Of a stretch of 56,060 nucleotides of DNA, positions 8,627 to 17,360 are shown one piece after another. Position numbers and translations under genes: made by a program. Numbering within the stretch: the stretch's first letter is position 1; each line of letters begins with the position of its first letter. Source of the stretch: Alcanivoracaceae bacterium (GTDB taxonomy: Bacteria > Pseudomonadota > Gammaproteobacteria > Pseudomonadales > Alcanivoracaceae); the NCBI GenBank assembly GCA_002706085.1, contig PAJO01000031.1, positions 73,810 to 129,869 on the forward strand, given 5' to 3'. The notes under the pieces are model-generated. The model was not told the origin of the DNA. It did not search any database and saw nothing but the letters and a program-made list of their open reading frames with translations.

Positions 8627-11600
8627 TCACACATGCTGATCCTTACCCGGCTTGATGCCATAGGCGAGGGTGTACAGCACCGGGATCACGATCAGGGTCA
8701 GCACGGTGGCAAAGCCCAGACCAAACATGATTACCACGGCCATGGACTCGAAGAAGGCGTCGAACAGCAACGGCACCATGCCAAGGATGGTGGTAATTGC
8801 CGCCATGCAGACTGGCCGCACCCGGGAAATGGACGCCAGCACCACCGCCTCGAACGGCTCGCGGCTTTCCATTTCGAGCTTGATCTGTTCCACCAGCACA
8901 ATGCCGTTCTTCACCAGCATCCCCGACAGGCTGAGGAAGCCCAGCAATGCCATGAAACCGAACGGGGCGTTGAGCAACAACAGGCCCAGCGTCACCCCGA
9001 TAATCGCCAGTGGGACCGTGGCCCAGATCACCAGTGGCTGGCGCAACGAATCGAACAACAGCATGGTAATGATGAACATGAACAGATAGCCCATGGGCAA
9101 GCTGCCAAAAACGGCGGCCTGGGCATCCCGGGAGGCCTCGTACTCCCCACCCCAGCTCAGGGAATAGCCTGGCGGCAGTTCCAGATCGGCTATTTGCGGG
9201 CGGATCCGGCGCAGCACCTGATCGGCCGTCTCTTCGCCAAGCACATCCGGCTCGGCTTGCACGGTCAGGGTACGCTTGCGATCCCGGCGCATGATCAACG
9301 CGTTTTCCCATTCGGTATTGAAGTCGGCCACAATCTGGGTAATGGGAATATAGGTGGAATACACCGGCGACCAGACCTGCACATCATTCAGGTTATTGGC
9401 GCTGAGGCGCTCATCATCCGGTGGGCGCGCCACAATAGGCAGCAACTTGCTGCCATCACGGTACAACCCCACATCGCGGCCGCTGAAATTCAGGGCCAGG
9501 GTATTGTCCAGGTCTTCCCGGCTGATTCCTGCACGGCGCGCCTGAGCCTCAAGAAATTGCGGGCGGATGACCTTTTCCTGCTGGCGCCAGTCGTGGCGAA
9601 TACTTTCCAGGCCACCGTCCGCGGCCATTATTGCCTGCGCCTTGAGACCAAGGTCGCGCAACACCACCGGGTCCGGCCCACTGAAACGGGCTTCAATGGA
9701 TGCCGCCGGGCTGGGCCCGATCATCAACCGCTTCACCTTGGCAAACGCCTGCAGATGTTCATCACGAATCAGGTCACGGGTGGCGGCCAGGGCCGGGTCG
9801 ATGCTCTCGCGGTCCTTTACTTGCACAATCAACTGGGCATAGCTGGGGTAACTCTTTTCCGGAGCATAAGGCAGCATAAAGCGGGCCGCCCCCTGGCCAA
9901 TGGTGGTCGTCACCTGAATCACACTGTCCATCTCCAGCAACGACCCTTCCAGCCGGTCTACCGCTTCCTGGGTAGCACGGATATCACTGCCCTGCGGCAG
10001 CCAGTAATCCACCAGATACATCGGCGTATTGGACGGCGGGAAGAAAGCCTGTTTGACGAAGCCAAACCCCAGCACCGCCAGCACCAGCAGCACCGTCATC
10101 CCGGACAACGTCAGCACCCGATGATGGATGGCCCGGTCCAGCAAACGCCGGTACAACACAAACACCCGCCCCTTGTAGGGGTCCTCGGCCTCTCCATCTT
10201 CACCGCCTACATCCTTGTCACGGAAAAACTGCTCGGCAAAGAAGGGCACCAGCGTGATCGCGGTAATCCAGCTCAGCAACAGGGAGATCAGCAACACCCA
10301 GAACAGGGTATTGGTGTATTCACCGGTGGAGTCATCCGACAGTCCAATCGGCGCGAAAGCCATGATGGCAATTACCGTGGCCCCCAGTAGTGGCCAGATC
10401 GTCTGCTTGACCACCTCACTGGCAGCCTGCAATTTTGACAACCCCCGCTTCATGCCGACCAGAATGCCTTCGGTGACCACGATGGCGTTATCCACCAGCA
10501 TCCCCAGCGCAATGATCAGGGCACCCAGGGAAATCCGCTGTAAATCAATGGCCATCATCTTCATGACAATGAAGGTGCCCAGGATGGTCAGCAGCAGCAC
10601 GCCCCCCATCAGCAGCCCCGAACGCAGCCCCATGAACACCAGTAGCACCGCAATCACGATCGCCACCGCCTCACCCAGATTGAGCATGAAAGCACTCACC
10701 GAGCTGTCCACTTCGTTCGGCTGGTTATAAATCGTCGCCAGTTCCATGCCTACCGGGCGCTGGTATTCCAGAGCCTTGAGGCGTTGATCCACCCGCGCCC
10801 CGACATCCACCACATTCACGCCGGAGGCAAACGAAATCCCCAGCGTCAGGGCCGCCCCCCCATTGAAACGATACAGATGACTGGGGACCTCGGCATACCC
10901 CCGTTCGATCGTCGCCACATCGCGAAGGTAGACCAGCTCATCCGCGCCCGGATCGGAAATCAGCAGATTGCCCATGGCCTGCACCGTGGGGAATTCCCCG
11001 GTGGGATAGATACGAATGTATTCATCTCCAACGCGCACCTTGCCTGCCGGGTTCACGGTGTTCTGGGTTTGCAGCAGGCTGAAAATACGGTCGGGGCTGA
11101 TACCCAGCGAGGCCAGGCGGGTGCGTGAAATTTCCACCAGCACCTGTTCCTGCCGCTGGCCACCAACGACTACCTTGCCGACGCCTTCCACCAACACCAG
11201 CTCGCGCCTCAGGTAGTCGGCGTAATCCTGCATGTCCTGATAGCGGTAACCATCGCCGGTGATGGCCAACAAAATGCCGTACACATCACCGAAATCATCA
11301 ATCACCTGAATCGTGCCGGCCCCCGGTGGCAGCTGCCCCTGCAGGTCCGTCATCTTGTTGCGCAATTCATCCCAGATCTGTTTGAGCTGACTGGCCCGAT
11401 ACTGGGGCTTCATCTCTACCTGCACCTGCGACAGGCCATTACTGGAAATGGAGGTCACCGTTTTCACGTACGGCAGGCTCTGGATAGCTTCTTCCACCGG
11501 CAGAGTCACTTCCTCTTCTACCTGCCGCGGTGATGCGCCGGCATAGTGGGTGATCACCATGGCAATCTTGAGGGTAAACTCCGGGTCTTCCAGCTGCCCC

Positions 11601-11698
11601 AATCGGGTAAAACTGACCGCACCGCCCACCAGCAGAATCAGGGTAAACAGCCAGCTCACTACCTTGTGACGAATGCTGTACTCGGCGATGTTCATCAC
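8627..11698 (-). CDS. Efflux RND transporter permease subunit
   Basis: This 1023-residue protein is a full-length inner-membrane pump of the resistance-nodulation-division family. It starts with NIAEYSIRHKVVSW, has the first large periplasmic domain (about 40-330), a membrane block containing GALIIALGMLVDNAIVVTEGI (the TM4 region with its Asp), a second periplasmic domain (about 550-850), and a C-terminal block with GFLSLSGMLVKNGIVLVEQI. It would use the proton gradient to expel hydrophobic or amphiphilic compounds with the adaptor encoded just upstream and an outer-membrane channel from elsewhere. GTG at 11698 abuts the adaptor stop; ATG at 11695 is an equally good start. No outer-membrane factor gene is adjacent. 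Confidence 0.92.
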   Translation of the reverse strand: MMNIAEYSIRHKVVSWLFTLILLVGGAVSFTRLGQLEDPEFTLKIAMVITHYAGASPRQVEEEVTLPVEEAIQSLPYVKTVTSISSNGLSQVQVEMKPQYRASQLKQIWDELRNKMTDLQGQLPPGAGTIQVIDDFGDVYGILLAITGDGYRYQDMQDYADYLRRELVLVEGVGKVVVGGQRQEQVLVEISRTRLASLGISPDRIFSLLQTQNTVNPAGKVRVGDEYIRIYPTGEFPTVQAMGNLLISDPGADELVYLRDVATIERGYAEVPSHLYRFNGGAALTLGISFASGVNVVDVGARVDQRLKALEYQRPVGMELATIYNQPNEVDSSVSAFMLNLGEAVAIVIAVLLVFMGLRSGLLMGGVLLLTILGTFIVMKMMAIDLQRISLGALIIALGMLVDNAIVVTEGILVGMKRGLSKLQAASEVVKQTIWPLLGATVIAIMAFAPIGLSDDSTGEYTNTLFWVLLISLLLSWITAITLVPFFAEQFFRDKDVGGEDGEAEDPYKGRVFVLYRRLLDRAIHHRVLTLSGMTVLLVLAVLGFGFVKQAFFPPSNTPMYLVDYWLPQGSDIRATQEAVDRLEGSLLEMDSVIQVTTTIGQGAARFMLPYAPEKSYPSYAQLIVQVKDRESIDPALAATRDLIRDEHLQAFAKVKRLMIGPSPAASIEARFSGPDPVVLRDLGLKAQAIMAADGGLESIRHDWRQQEKVIRPQFLEAQARRAGISREDLDNTLALNFSGRDVGLYRDGSKLLPIVARPPDDERLSANNLNDVQVWSPVYSTYIPITQIVADFNTEWENALIMRRDRKRTLTVQAEPDVLGEETADQVLRRIRPQIADLELPPGYSLSWGGEYEASRDAQAAVFGSLPMGYLFMFIITMLLFDSLRQPLVIWATVPLAIIGVTLGLLLLNAPFGFMALLGFLSLSGMLVKNGIVLVEQIKLEMESREPFEAVVLASISRVRPVCMAAITTILGMVPLLFDAFFESMAVVIMFGLGFATVLTLIVIPVLYTLAYGIKPGKDQHV

Positions 11699-12766
11699 TT
11701 ACAGGCCCCGCTCTTTGACCAGTTCACGGACCTTCTGCCCTTCCTTGAGATGATGCACTCCGGCGCTCACCACCTGGTCACCGGCATCCAACCCCCCGGT
11801 GATTTCCACTCCTTCACCGACCACCTGACCCACCGTCACCGGCACCGCGGTCACCGTGCCCGTATCGGGCTGGTAACGCCACACATGCGCGCCCTCACCA
11901 CCATCCGGGTTGAACACCGCCTCCACCGGAACCTGTGGCCAGTTGGAGGACTCGCGCATGATCTGGCTCAGATCAATCGCCACATCCACACTCATCCCCG
12001 GCAGCACCAGAATGCCCTCCGGGTTCGGCATGGTCAGAGTAATTATGTAAGTCTGGGTGCGATCATCCGCGCTGGCCTCATGTTCCTTGTAACTGGCCTT
12101 GAAGACCTGATCCGGCGCACCTTCGAAGCGCAAATCCGGCTGGTAGTCTTCACCGTCCTTTTTCAGGTTGGTAAAGAATCGCTCGGACACCGCAAATTCG
12201 ATATCGATGTTCTTGTTGCCCTGCAAATACAGGATCGGTTCCTTGGCCTGCACGAATTGATAATTTTCCACGTGGGTGCGGGCAACGGTACCGGTGTAGG
12301 GGGCTTTCAGACGTGTGTAATTCACATTGTCCCGGGCCAGGCTGAGAGCCGCCTGGGCCTGACGACGCTTGGCCTTGATCTCATCAAACTGGGCTTCGGA
12401 AATCACCCCGCGCTCATGCAGGCTGATGCTGCGCTGGTACTGACTGTTGGCCAGATCATACTGGGCCTGACGGTCGGCCAGCTGGTTGCGGAAGTCCGCC
12501 GGATCCAGCGCCGCCAGCAGCTGCCCTTTCTTGACCTCTTCACCGGCACGGACCGGAAACTTCACCAGCTGCCCGGACACCCGAAACGCCAGCTCAGAGC
12601 CTTCGGTGGCCACGACCTTACCCGGGTAATGGCGCAATTGCCCTTCTGCGGTACTGTCCACCGTAAAGAGTTTCACCGGCTGGGGCTGCGTAGCCACTGG
12701 TTCCGGCTCATCCGCACACCCCCATAGCGCCAGGGTCAGACCCAGCAATGCCCAGACACGTTGCAT
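11699..12766 (-). CDS. Efflux RND transporter periplasmic adaptor subunit (lipoprotein)
   Basis: This 355-residue membrane fusion protein has a lipoprotein signal ending in ALWGC, a biotinyl-lipoyl-like half (LAFRVSGQLVKFPVRAGEEVKKGQLLAALD), an alpha-hairpin (about 90-150), a second lipoyl half (YTRLKAPYTGTVARTHVENYQ), then beta-barrel and membrane-proximal domains. It links the RND pump to the outer-membrane channel. The frame is open 21 codons further upstream, but ATG at 12766 is chosen because GGGAGAG precedes it and the signal peptide starts there. The permease follows without a gap. A GATAAT -10 candidate and a palindrome lie just upstream, suggesting local repression. Confidence 0.92.
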   Translation of the reverse strand: MQRVWALLGLTLALWGCADEPEPVATQPQPVKLFTVDSTAEGQLRHYPGKVVATEGSELAFRVSGQLVKFPVRAGEEVKKGQLLAALDPADFRNQLADRQAQYDLANSQYQRSISLHERGVISEAQFDEIKAKRRQAQAALSLARDNVNYTRLKAPYTGTVARTHVENYQFVQAKEPILYLQGNKNIDIEFAVSERFFTNLKKDGEDYQPDLRFEGAPDQVFKASYKEHEASADDRTQTYIITLTMPNPEGILVLPGMSVDVAIDLSQIMRESSNWPQVPVEAVFNPDGGEGAHVWRYQPDTGTVTAVPVTVGQVVGEGVEITGGLDAGDQVVSAGVHHLKEGQKVRELVKERGL

Positions 12767-12789
12767 GTTGCTCTCCCGAATCCTTGTTT

Positions 12790-12811
12790 GGTACTTGCTA
12801 GTACCATTATC
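12790..12811 (-). promoter_or_regulatory. Candidate operator and -10 box of the RND operon
   Basis: Read on the minus strand, GATAAT (12811-12806) is a near-consensus -10 box, and it is followed at once by the perfect inverted repeat GGTACT-N4-AGTACC (12805-12790). The palindrome would cover the transcription start region, 24 bp before the adaptor ATG. A repressor of the TetR or MarR type is the usual control for such pumps, but no regulator gene is adjacent. No convincing -35 box was seen. Confidence 0.5.
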
Positions 12812-12887
12812 ACACAGCTTGTTGGTCATCCGTGAACAAACTTCAACTCAGACTAACCATTGTGGCCCGTGATGAATGTGATGTCTT

Positions 12888-12909
12888 TGTTGACTCGGTG
12901 TTGACTCGG
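12888..12909. repeat. Tandem 11-bp direct repeat TGTTGACTCGG
   Basis: Two exact head-to-tail copies lie at 12888-12898 and 12899-12909, in the 380-bp gap between the RND adaptor start and dps. They could be protein binding sites or chance. The rest of this gap holds only the dps terminator, and no supported gene was found. Confidence 0.6.
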
Positions 12910-12946
12910 GACACGCAGACACGTGGACAGGCCGGGTGGCGTACCA

Positions 12947-12974
12947 GAAAAAAGAAGGCCGGCAGATGCCGGCC
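12947..12974 (-). terminator. Rho-independent terminator downstream of dps
   Basis: On the minus strand a perfect 7-bp stem GGCCGGC/GCCGGCC (12974-12968 with 12963-12957) with a 4-base loop is followed by TTCTTTTTT. It lies about 170 bp after the dps stop codon. Confidence 0.8.
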
Positions 12975-13145
12975 AAGGGGGGAAGAGGGTTGGCCCTGTA
13001 CCGCCACATCCAGTGGCGGCCCTGGGCCGGACGGTGAGCGCATCACGCGTCATTGGGTTGCCCCGATAGGCAATGACGACATGATAGTCACCGGCTATTC
13101 AGAAGAACATTTGATTACCACTATCCCGGCAATCAGTGCTGACTA

Positions 13146-13592
13146 TCAGCCCAGATGGGCAGATAGCATCCACGCAGCCTTCTCGTGGACCTCGATACGG
13201 TCACTGGCGACTGCACCCGAGCCCTCATCTTCATGCTCTGCTGCCAGCTTTAACACCCTGTTGGCCCGTTCGGCCACAGTGCGATGATCCGCCGCCAACT
13301 CCTTGATCATGTCACTGGCTGCCGGGTCTCCATCGGCATCTTTCACGGTGGACAGCTTCGCAAATTCGCCATAGCTGCCCGGCGCCTTCCAGCCCAGGGC
13401 TCGAATGCGTTCAGCGATGGTGTCCACGGCTTCGGCCAGCTCCACGTACTGCTCTTCGAACAGCAGATGCAGGCTATGGAACATGGGGCCGGTCACATTC
13501 CAGTGATACTTGTGGGTCTTCAGGTACAAGGTGTAGCTCTCGGCCAACAGCTTGCTCAACTCTTCTGCCACTTGCTTGTTGTGCTCGATCAT
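13146..13592 (-). CDS. dps: Dps family DNA-binding ferritin-like protein
   Basis: This 148-residue protein has the Dps signature HWNVTGPMFHSLHLLFEEQY. The inter-subunit ferroxidase ligands are visible as His30, His42, Asp57 and Glu61. Dps dodecamers oxidise Fe2+ with hydrogen peroxide and store the iron, protecting DNA during oxidative stress or starvation. An upstream ATG at 13664 extends the frame, but ATG at 13592 is preferred because GGAGG lies 5 bases before it and homology starts there. The C-terminus lacks a lysine-rich DNA-binding tail. The gene is monocistronic, with its own terminator, and fits with katG and gpx elsewhere in the window as peroxide defence. Confidence 0.92.
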   Translation of the reverse strand: MIEHNKQVAEELSKLLAESYTLYLKTHKYHWNVTGPMFHSLHLLFEEQYVELAEAVDTIAERIRALGWKAPGSYGEFAKLSTVKDADGDPAASDMIKELAADHRTVAERANRVLKLAAEHEDEGSGAVASDRIEVHEKAAWMLSAHLG

Positions 13593-13811
13593 CCTGTCCT
13601 CCATCTGCTTGATCAGAATCTGGTTGGGCCAGGCTGGCCCGTACCCAAGCCTTGATGTCACCAACCCCTCTTTTCAACCTGGCAAGAAAAGGGTTTTACG
13701 ATGACTTTACGAAAGGCTGTCCGAAATGGCGCTTTACAGGGGGTTTTGCCTCTCGGCATCATGCAGACTCTTTTCCTGAAACGTTTCACCGATCACCGCC
13801 AGAGGGCCTCA

Positions 13812-14486
13812 ATGGCTGCCACCCCGACCCCGGAACCGCCCTACTCGATCCTTGAAGAATGGTTGAATGGACTGACCCACGGCATTGGGGTGGCGCTGAG
13901 CATCGCCGGCACCGTGGTCTTGATCGTCGCCGCCAGCATGATGGGCGACCCCTGGAAAATCGTCGGGTTCAGCATTTTTGGCGCCAGCCTGATTTTGCTC
14001 TACAGCGCCAGCACCCTGTACCACAGCCTGCGCAGCCCAAAACTGCGCGCGGCCTTCAAGATGCTCGACCATTGCGCCATTTACGGGCTGATTGCCGGCA
14101 CCTACACCCCCTTCCTGCTGGTGAATCTGCGCGGCCAGACGGGCTGGATTCTGTTTGCGGTGATCTGGGCGCTGGCGCTCACCGGCATTGGACTCAAGGC
14201 CCTGTACGGCCACCGGTTCAAGATGCTGCGCGTTGGCATTTACCTGGCCATGGGCTGGCTGATCCTGTTTGCCTCCAACGATCTGACCACCAAGCTCAAC
14301 GACACTGGCTTCTGGCTGGTTCTGGCGGGCGGCATCACTTATACGGTAGGCGTGATCTTCTACCTGGCGGATCGCATCATCCCCTTCAACCACGCTATCT
14401 GGCACCTGTTTGTCGTCGGCGGCAGCGTCTGCCATTTCTTTGCCATGTACTACGGTGTGCTGCCGTTCGAATCCATCGCCGTCTGA
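13812..14486 (+). CDS. trhA: Hemolysin III / TrhA family membrane protein (PAQR superfamily)
   Basis: This 224-residue protein has seven hydrophobic segments and the PAQR/hemolysin III motifs: YSASTLYHSLRS in the first half, LDHCAIYGLIAGTYTPF in the middle, and IWHLFVVGGSVCHFFAMYY at the end. The conserved His, Asp and HxxxH residues form the likely Zn site of this superfamily. E. coli TrhA (YqfA) affects membrane energetics; the biochemical activity is not settled. The frame extends 37 codons upstream, but ATG at 13812 has AGAGGG before it and matches the family N-terminus (the PPYSILEEWLNGLTHGIG segment). It stands alone between dps and the BigR-type operon. Confidence 0.88.
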   Translation: MAATPTPEPPYSILEEWLNGLTHGIGVALSIAGTVVLIVAASMMGDPWKIVGFSIFGASLILLYSASTLYHSLRSPKLRAAFKMLDHCAIYGLIAGTYTPFLLVNLRGQTGWILFAVIWALALTGIGLKALYGHRFKMLRVGIYLAMGWLILFASNDLTTKLNDTGFWLVLAGGITYTVGVIFYLADRIIPFNHAIWHLFVVGGSVCHFFAMYYGVLPFESIAV

Positions 14487-14526
14487 AGTGCCCTCTCCGG
14501 ATCTTGTCTTTTCTGCGCCAATCAAT

Positions 14527-14547
14527 ATATATTATTGAATAATATAT
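14527..14547. promoter_or_regulatory. 21-bp AT-rich palindromic operator of the bigR-type operon
   Basis: Two perfect 10-bp arms (ATATATTATT and its complement AATAATATAT) flank the central G at 14537. The palindrome ends 27 bp before the regulator ATG and overlaps the likely -10 region. BigR-type repressors bind AT-rich palindromes in this position, so autorepression of the three-gene operon is the natural reading. Confidence 0.75.
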
Positions 14548-14574
14548 TTTGAATGACGTGATGACAGGAACCCC

Positions 14575-14895
14575 ATGCAACCCGATCCCGCCCTTCTGCG
14601 CACCAACGCCTGCGCCGCCAGCCAGATGCTCAAGGCCCTGTCTCACCCCGACAGATTGATGCTGCTCTGCCAACTGGCCGATGGCGAGGAACGCAGTGTC
14701 AGTGAACTGGAAACGCTGACGGCGCTTTACCAGCCCTCGCTATCCCAACAACTGGGAGTATTACGACGGGAAGGATTGATTGCCCCCCGCCGTGAAGGCA
14801 AGCAGATGTTTTACCGGGTCGCCGATACCCGCGCACTGGCCATTTTGCACACCTTGTACCAACAGTTCTGTGCGGAAACGGAGACAACGCCATGA
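14575..14895 (+). CDS. ArsR family repressor, BigR/YgaV/SqrR-like persulfide sensor
   Basis: This 106-residue winged-helix protein has the ArsR fold (LKALSHPDRLMLLCQLADGE, then SVSELETLTALYQPSLSQQLGVLRREGLI). It lacks the metal-binding ELCVC motif but has cysteines at 32 (end of the MLLC helix) and 99 (in YQQFC), the positions used by BigR, YgaV and SqrR to form a disulfide or polysulfide bond when hydrogen sulfide or persulfides rise. A third cysteine is at 13. It starts 27 bp after a 21-bp palindrome and overlaps the next gene in an ATGA junction. The two YeeE/YedE genes after it support a sulfide or sulfane-sulfur response role. Confidence 0.88.
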   Translation: MQPDPALLRTNACAASQMLKALSHPDRLMLLCQLADGEERSVSELETLTALYQPSLSQQLGVLRREGLIAPRREGKQMFYRVADTRALAILHTLYQQFCAETETTP

Positions 14896-15329
14896 CCATT
14901 GACTGGCAGGCCTTTACCCCCTGGAGCGCCCTGGGTGGTGGCGCCCTGATCGGGCTCTCCGCTGCCTGGCTATTACATGCCAATGGCCGCATCGCAGGCA
15001 TCAGCGGTATTGTCGGCGGACTGCTGCAACGGCCCACCGGTGACCACGGCTGGCGGCTGGCCTTCATTGCTGGCCTGTTGACCGCCCCGCTGGTCTGGAC
15101 GCTGTTTGCACCACTGCCCGCGCTGGTGATCGACGCAGACTGGCCCGTGTTGGTCATCGCCGGGCTGGTGGTCGGTATCAGCACCCGCTACGGCGCCGGC
15201 TGCACCAGCGGTCACGGGGTGTGTGGCCTGTCGCGGCTGTCGCCACGATCGATGGCCGCCACCGTCGCCTTCATGGCCAGCGGCTTTGTGACCGTCTATG
15301 TGATTCGTCACCTGTGGGGAGGCCTGTAA
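14892..15329 (+). CDS. YeeE/YedE family sulfur transporter, first half-protein
   Basis: This 145-residue membrane protein is a half-length YeeE/YedE (DUF395) protein. The motif GAGCTSGHGVCGLSRLSPRS near the C-terminus holds Cys104 and Cys111, the type of conserved cysteines that pass thiosulfate or sulfane sulfur through the pore in full-length YeeE. About four hydrophobic segments are present. The start ATG overlaps the regulator stop (ATGA), and the stop overlaps the next start (TAATG), so the three genes are translationally coupled. Paired half-transporters with a BigR-type regulator resemble PmpAB-type systems; import or export of sulfur species is inferred, not shown. Confidence 0.85.
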   Translation: MTIDWQAFTPWSALGGGALIGLSAAWLLHANGRIAGISGIVGGLLQRPTGDHGWRLAFIAGLLTAPLVWTLFAPLPALVIDADWPVLVIAGLVVGISTRYGAGCTSGHGVCGLSRLSPRSMAATVAFMASGFVTVYVIRHLWGGL

Positions 15330-15757
15330 TGCGGGGCCATCATTTTGCAGCGTTTATCGCCGGGCTTGCCTTCGGGGCCGGCCTGCTTCTCGCCGGCATG
15401 GCCAACCCCGCCAAGGTGCTGGCCTTCCTGGATCTTGCCGGTCACTGGGACCCGTCTCTGGCACTGGTCATGGGCGCCGCCATACCGGTATCAGCCATGG
15501 GCGTGTACCTGGCCCGTCAGCGCAGCGCCCCATTCTTCGCGCGGGCATTTCAGCTACCCACCCGCCGCACACTGGACAAACGACTGATTCTTGGCGCCTT
15601 GGGATTTGGTATTGGCTGGGGGCTGGCCGGATTCTGCCCGGGGCCGGCGCTGGTCGCGTCAGGCGCCGGTAGCGCCAAAGCCATGACCTTTGTCGCCGCA
15701 ATGCTCAGCGGGATGTTGATCTTTGAGGGACTGGAGCGTCGCAAGGCGAGCCCGTAG
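15329..15757 (+). CDS. YeeE/YedE family sulfur transporter, second half-protein
   Basis: This 142-residue membrane protein is the second half of a split YeeE/YedE transporter. It opens with FIAGLAFGAGLLLAGMANPAKVLAFLD, a conserved DUF395 segment, and ends with GIGWGLAGFCPGPALVASGAG, where Cys103 is the conserved pore cysteine. The start ATG at 15329 shares bases with the TAA of the first half-protein. The two halves probably form one transporter for thiosulfate, persulfide or related sulfur, repressed by the upstream BigR-type protein until sulfide stress. A full-length YeeE would contain both halves in one chain, so this is the split form known in other proteobacteria. Confidence 0.85.
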   Translation: MRGHHFAAFIAGLAFGAGLLLAGMANPAKVLAFLDLAGHWDPSLALVMGAAIPVSAMGVYLARQRSAPFFARAFQLPTRRTLDKRLILGALGFGIGWGLAGFCPGPALVASGAGSAKAMTFVAAMLSGMLIFEGLERRKASP

Positions 15758-15890
15758 CAAGGGCAAGGACACTATGTCCAATGTGGCGGGCTGAGGGCTT
15801 GACCTAGAATCAGTGGGAACGGTGAACATTGATCGGGCAAGGTGCCCGGGCCTGTTCTGCCCCCCCCACAGCCTTGAGAGAGCACGCACC

Positions 15891-16052
15891 ATGAACTGGG
15901 TCCCGATCATTCTGCTCGTGTTCAAACTGGTCGTGTTTGGCGTCGGCATGTTCTTCGCCATCAAGTGGCATTACGACCAGGACAAGAAACTGAAAAAACA
16001 GGCGCGCTCCCCTGACGCTACGAAAGAGGAGCGCGGCGCCGCGAGACGCTGA
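15891..16052 (+). CDS. Small single-pass membrane protein, unknown function
   Basis: This 53-residue protein starts at an ATG preceded by GAGAGAG. Residues 4-25 form one strong hydrophobic segment (VPIILLVFKLVVFGVGMFF), followed by a charged tail rich in Lys, Asp and Arg. A TTGACC -35-like hexamer is at 15799. It lies between the YeeE/YedE pair and a convergent gpx gene and has no obvious partner. It is not a recognised family to me; gene-like spacing and a good ribosome binding site are the support. Confidence 0.6.
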   Translation: MNWVPIILLVFKLVVFGVGMFFAIKWHYDQDKKLKKQARSPDATKEERGAARR

Positions 16053-16055
16053 TGC

Positions 16056-16532
16056 TTACAGCAGCTTCTCGATGTCCTTGCGGATCGCTTCCGGCTTGTC
16101 GGTGGGGGCGTAGCGCTTGATCACCTTGCCCTCCTTGTTCACCAGAAACTTGGTGAAATTCCACTTGATGCCCTTGCTGCCCAGCACCCCTGGCGCTTCC
16201 TGCTTCAGATAGGTATACAACGGGTGGGCGTTGTCACCATTCACATCGATCTTGTCGAACATGGTGAAACTGACACCGTAGTTTTTCTGACAGAACGCCC
16301 CGATTTCATCCGCCGCGCCCGGCTCCTGCTTGCCAAACTGGTTACAGGGAAACCCGAGGATCTCCAGCCCCTTGTCCTTGAGGTCGTCGTAAAGGCCTTC
16401 CAGCCCTTCAAACTGCGGCGTGAAACCGCATTTGCTGGCAGTATTCACAATCAGCATGACCTTGCCCTTGAAGTCAGCCAGGTTTTTCTCATCGCCACTC
16501 AAGGTGGTAGCAGAATAATCGTAGATCCCCAT
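16056..16532 (-). CDS. Glutathione peroxidase family protein
   Basis: This 158-residue thiol peroxidase has the family catalytic set: Cys35 in [11 protein letters not shown], Gln69 in CNQFGKQEP, and Trp124-Asn125 in KWNFTKFLV. Cys63 (FPCNQ) and Cys81 are also present; Cys81 lies where the resolving cysteine of thioredoxin-dependent members is found, so thioredoxin may be the reductant. It would reduce hydrogen peroxide or lipid hydroperoxides in the cytosol. ATG at 16532 follows GGAGAAACG; the open frame further upstream is not homologous. The DJ-1/PfpI gene ends 37 bp upstream on the same strand, giving a likely two-gene stress operon. Confidence 0.92.
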   Translation of the reverse strand: MGIYDYSATTLSGDEKNLADFKGKVMLIVNTASKCGFTPQFEGLEGLYDDLKDKGLEILGFPCNQFGKQEPGAADEIGAFCQKNYGVSFTMFDKIDVNGDNAHPLYTYLKQEAPGVLGSKGIKWNFTKFLVNKEGKVIKRYAPTDKPEAIRKDIEKLL

Positions 16533-16569
16533 CGTTTCTCCGTTTCCCTGTTTTGCCGGATACCGGCGG

Positions 16570-17241
16570 TTACTCTGAAAGCGCCTTAATGACCGCCCGG
16601 GCCACCGCCTCACTGGACTGTGGATTCTGGCCGGTTACCAGCTTGCCATCCGTGATCGCGTGCGCAACAAACTTGTCAGCCAGATCCAGTGTTGCCCCCA
16701 ACTCTTCCAGTCGGGTGGCCAACAGGAACGGCATCACCTCATCCAGCCCAACCTCACGCTCTTCGTCGTTGGTGAAGCAGGCGACGGTACGATTCTGTAC
16801 CAGCGGGGAGCCATCTTCATTACGCAGCCCGACCAGTGCCGCCGGGCCATGACACACCGCGCCCAGCAGGCCGCCATCCGACCAGGTACGTTCCATCACC
16901 GCGGCCACCAACGGATTATCCGGCATATCGAACATGGCGCCATGGCCTCCCGGGACAAAGACACCGCTAAAACCGTCTTCCCAGACATCTTCCAGCGCAC
17001 GGGTATCCTGCAACTGGTCGATTGCCTCGGTCCATTGCGCCTTCTGGTCATCATCGGGCACGGAATTCGGGTCCACCGGGATCTTGCCTCCGCGAGGGCT
17101 GGCGACCACCAGCGGCACCTGATGCTCCCGGAACAGCAGATAAGGGACGGCGAATTCCTCTAGCCACAGCCCTGTTTGCTGCCCCTGTCCCATCTGGGAT
17201 GCGCTGGTGACCAGCATCAGTAACGGTTTATCCAGATTCAT
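16570..17241 (-). CDS. DJ-1/PfpI family protein (type 1 glutamine amidotransferase-like)
   Basis: This 223-residue protein has the DJ-1/PfpI fold. The nucleophile elbow reads [10 protein letters not shown] with Cys130 and His131, and an acidic pair in LWLEEFA (28-29) is placed to activate the cysteine. The [16 protein letters not shown] segment is typical of the Hsp31-like branch, whose members act as glyoxalase III or holdase chaperones. The actual activity cannot be set from sequence. It is transcribed with gpx, which suits a role in handling reactive carbonyls or oxidative damage. Confidence 0.88.
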   Translation of the reverse strand: MNLDKPLLMLVTSASQMGQGQQTGLWLEEFAVPYLLFREHQVPLVVASPRGGKIPVDPNSVPDDDQKAQWTEAIDQLQDTRALEDVWEDGFSGVFVPGGHGAMFDMPDNPLVAAVMERTWSDGGLLGAVCHGPAALVGLRNEDGSPLVQNRTVACFTNDEEREVGLDEVMPFLLATRLEELGATLDLADKFVAHAITDGKLVTGQNPQSSEAVARAVIKALSE

Positions 17242-17360
17242 GAAGACCTCCCTTGCCGTATATTCTGTTCATCACAGCACAGCCCATGGCAACATGCCGT
17301 GAGTGATTACCGTGGGACTTTGCCACGCGTTTCTCAAGGGATAACCGAGACTTTTACGAT

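Noticed and set aside
8633-10390. 585-codon plus-strand frame opposite the RND permease
   Set aside because: Shadow of the permease gene; rich in Gln and His, with no domain features.
12832-13287. 151-codon plus-strand frame between the RND operon and dps
   Set aside because: It runs through the dps terminator and overlaps dps in antisense; no family features.
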